A program made the translations under genes and the position numbers. The notes beneath the pieces are model-generated. The model did no database searches. It saw only the letters and a list, made by a program, of their open reading frames with translations, and was not told the origin of the DNA. A stretch of 64,000 bases of DNA. Origin: Heliopora coerulea (taxonomy: Eukaryota > Cnidaria > Anthozoa > Scleralcyonacea > Helioporidae). Positions within the stretch are counted from its first letter, which is position 1; each line of letters begins with the position of its first letter. This document shows, one piece after another, positions 49,701-57,679 of the stretch. The stretch covers positions 682,001 through 746,000 of the forward strand of contig JASJOG010000085.1 of assembly GCA_030142905.1 (NCBI GenBank). The letters are read 5' to 3'.

Positions 49701-52700
49701 TTATGACATAAAATTAATGATAGCCATAGTAATATACCGTCACTCGTTAACATCAAACTAAAGAGTGATGTAGTTTGTCACTCGTGCAATATCGGTGTTC
49801 TCTCTCTTTTCAGAATGTCTCGCTGTCCATTGATTAAAAGATACTTTAAGCACAATTTAACAAGTTATACATAAGACATGTAACGAATGCTAAAGCTGTT
49901 AGGAACGTGTTGGATCTTTGGTGATTGCGAAAGGAACCGTCTTTGGACAAACAAACCTACTCTTTGTCCTCACTTGAGCTATCGCCTCCAAATTACCCCC
50001 AAACTTTGTCTTGAGCTTCTGTATTTTACGGAAATTCGTCGAAATCTCTCCGCTGAATTAAGGATCAAGAAGTTCAAAAATTGCGATGTTTTGTCGCATC
50101 GCCCTCCATTTGTGTGGACCTTTAGCCACAGAACTTGCTCGGATTCATCGAAAGTTTTCAAAGCTAAGAATACCAAATATCTCCCTAGACGATTTGGATC
50201 ACCTCAGTCTTTGCCTTGGTTTCCTTGCGCGCTGTTGGCCTGGTCTTTTCTTCTTAATTTTAAACTAGAAGTGATTAAATGGTAATAAGAAATCACGAGT
50301 AATTTTGGTGTTGCTTTGTTACGAAGGAAACTGTAGAGGAAGAATCCACCGAGGAAGCGCGAATGAAAGAGGAAAACTTGCAGCAACTTGTAGACATGGA
50401 AACGGAATTGGAGGAAGAGAAGCGAAGGAGGTTGATGGCTGGAGCTAGTGAAGCGGACATCGCGGCTGCCTTAGATGAAATAAAAAGGCAGCACGAGGCA
50501 AAAAAACAAGTAAGCAGTGAAGAAAGACAGTGCTAAGAAAAAATAACATATCTTTCGACAGGTGAAAAGGCATGCTTAGCCTCAGCCCTAAAGTCAGGCG
50601 AGTTGGAATCCCACTCAAGTCAATTTTTTAGCTGACACTAGCAGAGTAGTTTAATTCATGAAAATTCTTTCTTCATGTTACCCTGAAAATGATTCTGAAA
50701 CATTTTTTTCTTCTTAATAAACATTTATTTTTGTTTCTTTTGTTTTTTCTCATCAGGCCATGAATGCGACTCTCGAACGACAACGTAATCTTGCTAAAGC
50801 AAAACTCGAAGCCAGACGAAGACGTCGGGAGGAAAAACAGTACGAAGAAGACATTGCTACGTCCCTACTAATGATGGCGGAGCAAGAATCCTCGCTAGTG
50901 CGTGAAAAAACTATGATACAACGATCAAAGCAAGGAGAGTCGGTAAGGATATTGCTTTGTTCTTTGTTTCTGGTTAAACCGTATTTTTAAAAACTTGTTC
51001 TTAAAAAATGTGGTATGTCGTCAGCATACCGTAATGCGTTGCCGCAGCGGTTTCTACCGTTTGTCGATATATCTTTATGCCCTTCTGAGCGGTTGTCTGC
51101 AGTGTGTTTTGTCAAACTGACTCCTTTTTCTCTCAAAATCACGCAAGTTAATGTCATTAACGTAAGAAATATCTCTATTGCTGTAAACTCAGTCGTCAAT
51201 GGGTCACGTTGTCCCAAACAATGTAGGTAGACGGCCTCCTTTAAGTAAATTACCGAAACAATTTTTGCAGTTTATGATTTTAGAAATGCGAGAGCTTGGA
51301 TATAACTTAAGAGAGATGAAAGATCGTCAAACTCTATACTCAGAAAATGATTTCTGAGCCCCAGACGGGGATCGAACCCGCAACCTTTTGATGACCGGTG
51401 AGACGCTCTAACCATTGAGCTACCAAGACTCAGATGGTGAGCTAGGTGCGAGTTCGACATATATGTGCGACCTAAGCGGAAGCCATTAATATATAGTGGC
51501 TTCCGCTTAGGTCGCACATATATCAAACTTGCACCTTAGCTCACCATCTGAGTCTTGGTAGCTCAATGGTTAGAGCGTCTCACCGGTCATCAAAAGGTTG
51601 CGGGTTCGATCCCCGTCTGGGGCTTAGAGATCATTTTCTGAGTATAGAGTTTGACGATCTTTCATCTCTCTTAAGAAACAATTTTTGACGGCATTCCTAG
51701 CGAGAATCAGAGAAACGCCAAGGTTTAAAAGCGGATCATGACCAAACCTTGCTGTTCAAACTACCACAGTAAACATGTCTAACGTTAACATTATTTCGAT
51801 TGGCTTAGAAAGAAAAGCGGTCAAGTTGAACTGTGACAGAACGGTGGCATCAACAACGAAGGGTTGCAATGTAGCACCAGTACCGCAATGCATTGCGGTA
51901 TGTCGATGACACTGCCCAACATAAGAAATGTTTCCACTTGCAAATTAAGCACAGCATTCTGCCGATATGGCGACTATACTATGCAATCCAGAATCATTAC
52001 AGCACTCTGGTTTGACCTTTCACCGACTCAGCTGTCAGGTCATACACCCACTGATCTCTTGATGCTACAATCTAGCTCTCCAGCTGCTGTACCACAAGGC
52101 CGCCTAATGCATACGCTTTCGCACTACCTCGATTCTTTTCGAGCTTCAGCTACAAGACCACAAAATGAGAAAATCCTAATTCCTAAAACCATATTTGACT
52201 CCCGTGGTACTGCATTTAACCCAAAAACTTTCGCATTGTGCAAGCTTAAACTACAAGGCCGATCTATGCCCGCGCTTGTCAATTATTAAGTGTATTGCTT
52301 TTTTGAAGTTTAGCATTTCAGATCTTGTAACTTGGTTTCTTTCTGTCTAATTCCGCTAGCTTCAAGAAAGACTGGCTCGGCGACGCGAAGAACGTGCCAA
52401 ACGAAAGGCTCAAGAGGAACTTGAGAAAAACGCCACGGAAGAAGAGATGCAAGGAGCGGCTGGCGAGAACGTTGAACAAAATGAGAATACAGAAGCCGAA
52501 AGATTTGTAGAGAGAACTGAGAAACTTAATGATAAGAAACCTAGCTTGCCTGTAAGTTATTAACGTTGAACTCGCACTATTTAAATGTCGTTGTATATTT
52601 GTGCTAAATTATTTATTGGTACTAAAAGTCGTTGGCACTATATTCTGGAATCCGAATTTTTGTCTGGGATTAAGCGATTGCTGTTAGCAAATCCCTAACC

Positions 52701-55610
52701 CTTTTGTCCGTACTGGACTTCCGTATGTGAAAATAACGCAGCTCTAAGCGTGAAATAAACATTTCTTTCGTACAATTCCAATTCCGTTTGAGGAAATTAT
52801 TTTTTACGTGAGATTTCCGTGAGGAAATGTCTATTTCTCTACGTGCTTTGTCTCCTTTGATTGGTCATACCCAAACTTAGCCCGCAGTCATCTTAATGCA
52901 TATGTATTTTTATGTGCCAAACATCACTACGTAATATATCATACACGGGAAGGAGTGTTTCATCAGATATCCAAACGCCGAGAAGTGTATTGAAAAACGA
53001 GGCGATAGCCGAGTTTTTTAATCAACTTCGAGGTGTTCGGATATCTGATGAAACACGACTTTCGAGTGTATGATATTACATCTCAAACAAATCCGTATTT
53101 AAAGAGAAAATCAGGTTTAAATTTGACAAAATTCTATGCTAATTAAGATCAGATATCCAAACTACATCTCGGTACTGATTTCCTTTGTGTTTTGCTCATG
53201 AATTATTAACGAGTTTGAGATATATTACTTAATATGCTTGCTGTCGGCTCCGTCCATGTTCTGTGCGCAAACACCGCAGTGTGCGTATATCTATCCTCGA
53301 ACGTCTTACTCGATTATCTTTATTATACAAACGTTCAGGCTTGTGGGCACATACTTCCTAATTTTAATTTGCTGTTCATTTAATTCTTGTGGATGTAGGA
53401 CGGTTTTAGTATGAAACGAGAAAAGACAGTCGTAGACGTTCAAGTGTCGGAGGATAAGAAGAAAGAAATTGTTGGTTCCTTACTGCGTGAACACACGACG
53501 TTTGGAATGGGATTTGAAAGAGAGAGGAAACGACAAGAAGATATCGTAAGTGTGATCAAGAATAGATTATTGGATATTTACTTGCGATTGTTCTTCAAAA
53601 CATAAATGAGCCAAAGTTTCGGACAAAGCGTCCATCTTTAATTTAGAGGTGTTTTGTATGTATATGCAGAAGGGTTTTTGTAGTGCATTCTGAACACGGA
53701 AAATGATTGAGAATTTCCATGCCTTTTTTCTTCAACCAGTTTTTTTTTTAATTTTTCTTTCTTTTTCTTTTTCTTTTTCTTTTTTTTATTCTGTACAACC
53801 CACTTTACGTGACCTTACGCCAGTCTTCTAGCGAAAGCTACAGCCAGCAAGCCTGTGAGATTTGTAATTGTATACATCAGTCACATATCTAAAAGGCGTT
53901 TCATTTATTACAAGAATCCGCATAACGAAAACAGTTAAAAGGAAATATTGGATTCTTAAATCTAATGTGTATCGAATCACGGTGGGATGAGCGAAATACA
54001 CTGTCATTATTTTCTCACCACTTTCTTGCATTTATCCCTTGTTTAGATTAAGGAACGTCGTTTGAAGAAAAAATCCAACGTGGTGGCAGCTGCCGCAAAT
54101 ATTATTGGTTTAGGAGAACGTCAAAAAACAATTGTAGAACAAAAGAGAAAGGTTTGTTGGGAATGCATGTGTGAGTTGCGAATCATCTCCGTCGTATGAG
54201 TTCCTCTCTTTTGTCTGAACTCCTTTCATATAAGCTTCTCTCTTTTGTAAGAGGTTCTCTATTTCTACGTTAACATGAATTTATGAAGCGCTTCGTTAAC
54301 AATGGCTGTGAAACCATACATATTAGATTATGGTAAACATTTTTTAGGATATAAGCATTTAGGTTAGTGAAGATAAATGCCAAAATTTCCATCTTTCGCA
54401 TAATGCGTTATCAGAATTTTGTCTGGTGGAGTATGTTTGTTTGTGTATGCAATAACATGGTCACACTTTTACCTTCTACTTCTTTCAAGGATTCAAAACC
54501 TTTCAGAAAGTACTTCAAAAAGTGCACACAGGTCGAATTTTATTCATTAGTTTTTGTGGTGTATGCCTGTTTAGGAAGAACGCGAGAGACAGTTGACTAT
54601 GGTGCGCGACAGGATCTCGCGCGTCCGCTACGAACGGACGATGACCATGAAGGAACCGAAAAAGAAGGACTCCAAAGGTTTTGATCACCTTTTGACGCAG
54701 GAAGAGGCCGAGGGGTTGAACGAGGAGGATAGAATGAAATTGATCGCAGCGAAAATGGAAGAGAAGTTTAAGAATGCGGAAAGGAGAGCGAGTACAACGG
54801 TAAGACCATTCGTTCAGCCACAGAATAAATAAACAAGATTACTTCAGTCTAATTTTAGCCTGAATGACTATTCTGTCAGTGTATGAGGTAAACCGGTGAC
54901 TGTTTGTCTTTCTTGGAGTAAGAATTGATTCATGCACTTTATTTAATGGAGTGTTCTTTAAGTTTAATCTCAAGGGAAATTTTCGTGATAAACGCAGATG
55001 TAACCTGGATTTTTTTGTAGTCAGAATCTTGTTAATTGCCTCAGCCTATTTTACGAGTTTGGTTACCCTGCCTTTAAATAGCGAAACATGACATCACATA
55101 ACCTGACGTGATGTGACGTCATGTAACTTAATATAATGTGACGTGATACACCGTAATGAGGCGCATTGGAAAATAACGTTATACAGCCTGAGGTCGTGTG
55201 ACATGATGTAACGTAACATATGGTGTATGTCTTGGCTGAAGTGTGTGCAGGATAGTTTGGCGACCAGCGCAAAAAGTTTTATAAATTATTGTACAACAAA
55301 GCTAAGAATTTATTACCTTGTGAGATAACGTGAAAGTTTAATTATATGAGCCTAATATGAACTTCTGTATCCTCAGCTTCAGTCTACTCCATTACCACCC
55401 CCACACTCGGATGTGGACGAGGAAGATTTAGGAAATAATGATAAAAGAAAGTCCGTTCGTCTCGACGAAAAAGCCAAAGAAAAGAAGCTGAAAGAACGTT
55501 TAGCGGCACGAAAGAAAGCCAAGAGAGGAGATCGTATAGAGAACTCAGAAGTCACTGGCCAAAGTTCGTCAGCGCCAGTCGACGATCGAACTTCGAATTC
55601 GACCACGTGA
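17681..55610 (+). CDS. Giant EF-hand/coiled-coil repeat protein, 40 exons, 2,778 aa
   Basis: I joined 40 exons on the plus strand. Every junction is GT-AG and every phase matches, giving 8,337 coding bases from ATG 17681 to TGA 55608-55610. Residues 1-181 are an EF-hand-like head. The rest is highly charged helix arranged as five full repeats of about 400-480 aa and a decayed sixth. Each repeat carries, in order, a KYDxLRDKL block, an LSEREQARL block, an AALVLGLAERQ block, an RHEQLARERLAxRK block, an LQEAVLREVEKKH block and a DDVVVSLLADLQxxQDxE block. There is no signal peptide or membrane segment, so a cytoplasmic or cytoskeletal rod is inferred. Repeat boundaries coincide with phase-0 introns. 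I recognise no named family; similarity searches will probably return trichohyalin-like coiled coils by composition. The least certain junction is the exon 4 acceptor (21756, alternatively 21741). The exon list is divided among the following entries. Confidence 0.88.
18645..18910 (+). mobile_element. Crypton-like remnant in intron 1
   Basis: A short hairpin (GCTACTCACTATCT / AGATAGTGAGTAGC) precedes an ATG at 18729. The 32-codon frame from it reads MASSSRFCEGSEDEIDCLLE and continues SAIPEKTKN before a stop at 18825-18827. This resembles the N-terminus of the DUF3504/KIAA1958-like tyrosine-recombinase proteins of Crypton elements that are common in cnidarians. The recombinase itself is absent. 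Family assignment is from memory of the N-terminal pattern, so it is tentative. Confidence 0.45.
20120..20430 (-). repeat. tRNA-derived SINE split by a hairpin insertion
   Basis: On the minus strand an A-box half (ATAGCTCAATTGGTAGAGGA, near 20.4 kb) and a B-box half (GCAAGTTCAAATCCCACTCA, near 20.17 kb) belong to one tRNA-like unit. They are separated by the hairpin element at 20196-20367. Removing the insertion and one target copy restores normal A-to-B spacing. The insertion is therefore younger than the SINE. Confidence 0.65.
20196..20367. mobile_element. Hairpin retroposon, family 1, copy A
   Basis: The element starts TTGAGCAATGGGTGCCAGTG and forms a long hairpin from GATGCGATAACTTTGGGTGA and its complement, about 45 bp per arm. 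It is flanked by the 13-bp direct repeat TTTCTGACTGTTC (20183-20195 and 20368-20380). The loop contains ACGTTTCGAGC...CCTTCGTC. It shares its start and arms with the copy at 40776. Confidence 0.8.
21190..21740. repeat. Repeat-derived stretch before exon 4
   Basis: AGTTCGTCTG-like words and their complements recur (near 21.32, 21.37, 21.40, 21.43 and 21.53 kb) together with CGTATTTATACAGGG. The stretch looks like a transposon with subterminal repeats, but I could not fix its ends. It occupies the intron immediately upstream of the weakest acceptor of the gene. Confidence 0.35.
22855..23200. repeat. TGTTT/TCTG low-complexity tract
   Basis: Degenerate TGTTTGTT, TCTGTC and TCCGTCC words fill the intron between exons 5 and 6. 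No coding content is seen. Confidence 0.7.
24194..24437. mobile_element. Hairpin retroposon, family 2
   Basis: Two arms of about 100 bp, clearly complementary, run from TATAGAATAAAGCATAC to its complement ending GCTTTATTTTATA. A 25-bp single-stranded tail follows. A perfect 14-bp direct repeat, TTAAACGTGTAAAA, flanks it at 24180-24193 and 24438-24451. It sits in the intron between exons 7 and 8 of the large gene. Confidence 0.8.
26432..26665. mobile_element. TTAA-flanked MITE
   Basis: The terminal inverted repeat is ACCCCGATTACACT on the left and AGTGTAAACGGGGT on the right, flanked by TTAA on each side. CGGCACGG words are repeated in both orientations inside. TTAA duplication suggests a piggyBac-type transposase in trans. 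It lies about 40 bp after exon 11 of the large gene. Confidence 0.7.
26690..27135. repeat. GT-rich degenerate repeat
   Basis: GTGATGTG and TGTGGT words fill the intron between exons 11 and 12. One strand is almost free of runs of C. Confidence 0.7.
27620..28250. repeat. Polypyrimidine tract (TTCCCTTCC-type)
   Basis: About 600 bases of almost pure T/C on the plus strand occupy the intron just before exon 13. They create long Ser/Phe/Pro open frames that are not genes. The homopurine-homopyrimidine composition could adopt triplex structure. Confidence 0.9.
28605..29110. repeat. CACTC-type degenerate repeat
   Basis: CTCCACTCCACTTCACTCC and variants fill the intron between exons 13 and 14. The Ser/His/Pro open frame over it is an artefact. 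Confidence 0.85.
32363..32687. repeat. 26-bp direct repeat joined to a perfect 18-bp hairpin
   Basis: TTCAGATGTTTAAATTCTTC followed by ATAAGT occurs exactly at 32363-32388 and 32613-32638. The second copy abuts a hairpin with 18-bp perfect arms (32639-32656 and 32670-32687, loop 13). It lies in the intron before exon 18. Confidence 0.75.
33180..33370. repeat. AT microsatellite
   Basis: Three long TA runs are broken by short unique spacers, in the intron between exons 18 and 19. An ACGTTTCGACAGTATGTC motif follows soon after, near 33.39 kb. Confidence 0.95.
33897..34397. mobile_element. TA-flanked MITE with TTATTAGAGGAAATACGG ends
   Basis: The ends are CCGTATTTCCTCTAATAAAC and its complement, flanked by TA. 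AATAAACGCC is repeated in the outer parts. Inside, a frame ends in an acidic tail (AEEFRLVNGDDEEDIDIEL, stop near 34.15 kb), parallel to the transposase-like tail in the MITE at 11334. It lies immediately upstream of exon 19. Confidence 0.8.
37493..37625 (+). repeat. tRNA-like SINE, single copy
   Basis: TTTGGTAGCTCAGAGATTCG and GGTTGCGGGTTCGATCCCCG form A- and B-box regions, followed by a tail ending near GTTCATCTCA. It is the same family as the two arms of the inverted element at 51268, including the post-tRNA tail. The anticodon arm does not pair, so it is not called a functional tRNA. Confidence 0.7.
37950..38190. repeat. GGACGAACG-type degenerate repeat
   Basis: GGACG and AACGAA words recur. 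This is the complement type of the TCCGTCC repeat at 42.6 kb, in the intron between exons 23 and 24. Confidence 0.7.
40470..40758 (+). repeat. tRNA-derived SINE with G14 tract and AAATAAAG tail
   Basis: A run of 14 G is followed by an A-box-like region and a B-box (TAGGGTTCGATTCCGGCTCC). Then comes a body with AGTTTGATTCTACCAAGCGT and TACTCCGGTTTTCTCC, and a terminal TATAAATAAAG. This is the layout of a SINE. It lies in the intron between exons 25 and 26 and directly abuts hairpin copy B. Confidence 0.65.
40776..40919. mobile_element. Hairpin retroposon, family 1, copy B
   Basis: The start TTGAGCAATAGGTGCCAGTG and both arms match the copy at 20196, but the loop is shorter. The flanks are the 16-bp near-repeat TTACCACGTTGTAATC / TTACCACGTTGTAACC (40760-40775 and 40920-40935), one mismatch. 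Confidence 0.82.
42112..42528 (+). mobile_element. Crypton-like non-autonomous remnant, copy 1
   Basis: Begins near TTTAGCATACACTTCGCAGG and has an ATG at 42223 opening MASHFVSFTEEELF. After a frame break it reads NEAAVQNNSEKATKFVNKLS. This is N-terminal sequence of the type seen in cnidarian DUF3504 recombinase proteins. It ends in GGTGAATAATTGTT. It matches the inverted copy at 46.66-47.08 kb over most of its length. Confidence 0.5.
42560..42780. repeat. TCCGTCCATC tetranucleotide-type repeat
   Basis: TCTGTC, TCCGTCCG and TCCATCA words fill the intron before exon 27. The long open frame through it runs into the real exon by chance. Confidence 0.8.
43489..43799. mobile_element. MITE with GCACAAGCACAAG subterminal inverted repeats
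   Basis: The left part TTCATACTTGTGAAATGAGC...GCACAAGCACAAG is mirrored on the right by CTTGTGCTTG...TATTTCACAAGCGTGAAT. TTATTTCAC words recur inside. Target duplication is not clear. It lies in the intron between exons 27 and 28. Confidence 0.6.
44887..45385. repeat. ATC/GAT trinucleotide array
   Basis: A short GAT run is followed by about 480 bases of ATC/ACC triplets. This gives overlapping open frames of poly-His, poly-Ser and poly-Asp that are not genes. It lies between exons 29 and 30. Confidence 0.95.
46660..47080 (-). mobile_element. Crypton-like non-autonomous remnant, copy 2
   Basis: Minus-strand copy of the element at 42112, starting TTTTAGCATATACCTCGCAG. Its ATG is at 46980, and the AAVPDNAKKVTRFGNKVS stretch matches NEAAVQNNSEKATKF of copy 1. 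The same GGTATATGCTAAAACAATTA motif closes it. It lies in the intron between exons 30 and 31. Confidence 0.5.
47235..47315 (-). repeat. Inverted copy of the CTCTGGC/CCAGA repeat
   Basis: Read on the minus strand, TTTTACTCTGGCTAAAACCA and GACAATTTTCTCAC match the copies near 0.4 and 15.3 kb. Confidence 0.5.
49010..49555. repeat. ATT and GAT trinucleotide arrays
   Basis: ATT/GTT triplets (about 49.03-49.24 kb), broken by a short unique stretch, are followed by GAT/GGT triplets (about 49.28-49.55 kb). This lies in the intron before exon 33. Open frames here are artefacts. Confidence 0.93.
50560..50640 (+). repeat. tRNA-derived SINE fragment
   Basis: GCGAGTTGGAATCCCACTCA followed by AGTCAATTTTTTAGCTGACA matches the B-box and tail of the SINE at 20.1 kb. 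It lies between exons 34 and 35. Confidence 0.5.
51268..51674. mobile_element. Giant hairpin with two opposed tRNA-like units
   Basis: Arms of about 190 bp are nearly perfect complements. Each contains a tRNA-like unit with A-box (TTGGTAGCTCAATGGTTAGA) and B-box (GGTTGCGGGTTCGATCCCCG) followed by a shared tail. The left unit is on the minus strand, about 51440-51350. The right unit is on the plus strand, about 51553-51630. The centre is GGCTTCCGCTTAGGTCGCAC mirrored. A 13-bp direct repeat GAAACAATTTTTG flanks the element at 51255-51267 and 51675-51687. It lies in the intron between exons 35 and 36. Confidence 0.85.
52931..53090. mobile_element. Palindromic MITE
   Basis: ATATCATACAC...GTGTTTCATCAGATATCC is mirrored by GGATATCTGATGAAACACG...GTGTATGATAT, with arms of about 60 bp. 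A further partial arm (GATCAGATATCCAAAC) lies near 53.15 kb, so the insertion may be nested or extend to about 53.23 kb. It lies between exons 36 and 37. Confidence 0.7.
55075..55225. repeat. TGACGT-type degenerate repeat
   Basis: GATGTGACGTCATGTAAC and ACGTGAT words recur in the last intron. The sequence is locally palindromic because TGACGTCA is self-complementary. Confidence 0.6.
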
Positions 55611-57488
55611 TTCCTATTTTGCTTGTCAATCCTATTAGCACCTTAGCACATGAACTTGTTTCTGCGTGTAAGTAAAAGCGTATTAGTGATTTTGGTCTTG
55701 CCAAGCAAATGTGAACGGGTTGTGTTGATAAGCAATCAGTGGTTGGGATACTAATATTTAATATTTTCTTGATCGCACTATAACTTATTGCTGCACTGGT
55801 TAAAATTTGTGATACATCGCTAAGAAAATGCTATAAAGTTTAGGTTTCTTGAGCGTTAAGAGCGTTTGAACCGAAATGCGCCCTGAAATAGTATGGTTAA
55901 TATGTTTTTCTGCACAAGAACTTAAAAGGAGTTCGAATCGCTCAGAGTTTCAACCTAACCAAAACAGCAGTATAGTTTTCTTCTGATGTCAATTTTTTTT
56001 TTTTAATTAATACCAGAATGGTTTAAGACAGTGCTTCCTCCGTTATACATGATCGAGAACTCCTTCGTACCCATACGTACTATACGACACCGGCTAACCA
56101 TATATGTGTGTTCGTCTATAAAAGGGAGTGCTGAGCGGGGAGTTCACTTCCAAATCGATATCGAAAAAGTTTAAAGGTAGTACTTCGCCAAGAAATGAGG
56201 GATCAAGGTATCGACGTTTCGAGCGGCAGCCCCTCATCAGGGTGGCCAATGCCAGTGCATTTGATAGTGATAAAGAGCTCTCCCTCGAAATGTTAGTTCA
56301 TTGTTCGGGTTTTTTATTTTGGGACGTTTGTTCTTTTCTCATCTGTCAACATAGAAACTCTCTTCCTTTGTGGAAAGCATGTTGACTACCGCTCAGCAAA
56401 CTGAGCAAAGCTCCGTCATCTTGTCTTTATACGAGAAATACACAGGTTCCCAGCATTAAATAATACGAAATTTTGTGAATTCACCTAGTTTCTTATGATA
56501 GTGTTCAAAGCTATTGACAAATATCATTTTCTTGAGCAGGAGGATCAGATTTGAGCTGAAATAGCCAATCAAACCGTTCCATTTTTAACCAATTAGCATT
56601 ATCCGTGATGCGCCAACAACCAATCAGAGTCATACCTCTCATCGCGCCAAAATGCGTAGAATCATATATTCAGTAGTGAGTAATGGTCGACGTGGAAGGG
56701 TCTGCTAAGACCGCTATTTGTATGAAATTCTCCCACTCTACTGAAGTTAATTCTAAGGAAGTATTTGTCACAGCCTTATGAGGTAATTGGTTACATTCCT
56801 TCATATTCTAGTTCTAATGTTGGGGTCCGAAATGGCATGCCAACAGTCTATAAATGGCCTTCAAGTACTATCTTTGGATGTTGACGTCTTTCGTCTATCC
56901 TTCCTGCGGTAAAAATGGTTTAAATAGGTATCTAGAGGTGTTGCGTTACGTCGAATTGGTCTTTAAGCGTGTTTTTAACGAAAATTCGGTCAAGGAATGT
57001 CGAGTTCGTCAATTGAACTTGCTTACACGTTCTAATAGCAAACTTATTTGGCCTTTAAGTTTTCGGCGAACTTTTCATTTTTTTTGTTTGTAACAAAAAT
57101 AGGGTACAGTGCTGTCAGTAAGTGGGGGATAATGTCTATGAGTTTAGAGTTGGAATAAATACGTTTTGACTAAGATTCTTAAAGAAACGTTGGGCTTAAA
57201 GGCAACTGGTATTTGCAATTGACTAGTGTGGCGTGATTTGAGTACTTTATATGCGTCCTTCCACCTTCCTGTTTTGGCATTTTCCACACGGAAAATGCAT
57301 TTGTGAGCAAATTAAGTCGTTTTACTGACAGTTAGTGTTTATTTTCCATGATTTTTCCCACTTAATTCCCGAAATTCGCGTTCGTCAGCAAACAGGCCAG
57401 TCAGCGTGAACCAGAATTTGGGAACTTAACGTGCATGAAAACATGAGGCTGTGAGCTTCGGGAATTTCGTTCGTTGTGATGTAATTTG

Positions 57489-57679
57489 GGCAATCCTGTA
57501 TTTTAGTGTCGGATTGGATTTAGGAAATAAAATAACGTCGGGTTCATTTTAAAGGGTTAGGGGTTCGGTTAGGGTTAGGGTTAGGGTTAGGGTTAGAGTT
57601 AGAGTTAAGAGTATATGTTTTAATCCGGCGCTATTTTATTTCCCAAATCCAATCCGACGCTAAAATACAGGATTGCCTG
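57489..57679. mobile_element. Fold-back element with a TTAGGG loop
   Basis: Arms of about 52 bp (GCAATCCTGTATTTTAGTGT...AAATAACG and its complement) enclose a loop with five GGTTAG units and degenerate GAGTTAG copies. A 9-bp direct repeat TGTAATTTG flanks it (57480-57488 and 57680-57688). An 8-9 bp duplication and long inverted ends suggest a cut-and-paste element; no transposase is encoded. Confidence 0.8.

Larger units (their letters stand above)
49598..55610 (+). repeat. Decayed C-terminal repeat 6 and tail (exons 33-40, about 457 codons)
   Basis: Exons 49598-49696, 50327-50509, 50757-50942, 52360-52551, 53399-53545, 54047-54151, 54575-54799 and 55377-55610, all multiples of three. The KYDALRDKL block is gone. 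VDNLAAVILHKG resembles the start of a repeat, and AAANIIGLGERQ is a recognisable remnant of AALVLGLAERQ. The rest is Arg/Lys/Glu-rich helix ending in a Ser/Thr-rich tail (VTGQSSSAPVDDRTSNSTT). Because every exon is in frame, single-exon skipping would not break the reading frame. Confidence 0.82.

Noticed and set aside
51350..51630. Two functional tRNA genes in opposite orientation
   Set aside because: A and B boxes and the T arm are good, but the anticodon stem does not pair and the same unit with the same extra tail occurs elsewhere, so they are SINE-type units.
56195..56250. A second hammerhead ribozyme (CTGATGA and GAAACGTC on the minus strand)
   Set aside because: Core-like boxes are present, but stem I strands are not complementary and stem III is absent; at most a decayed relative.
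57560..57610. Chromosome-fusion scar or true telomere
   Set aside because: The TTAGGG run is short and exactly enclosed by inverted arms with a target duplication, so a transposon origin is simpler.
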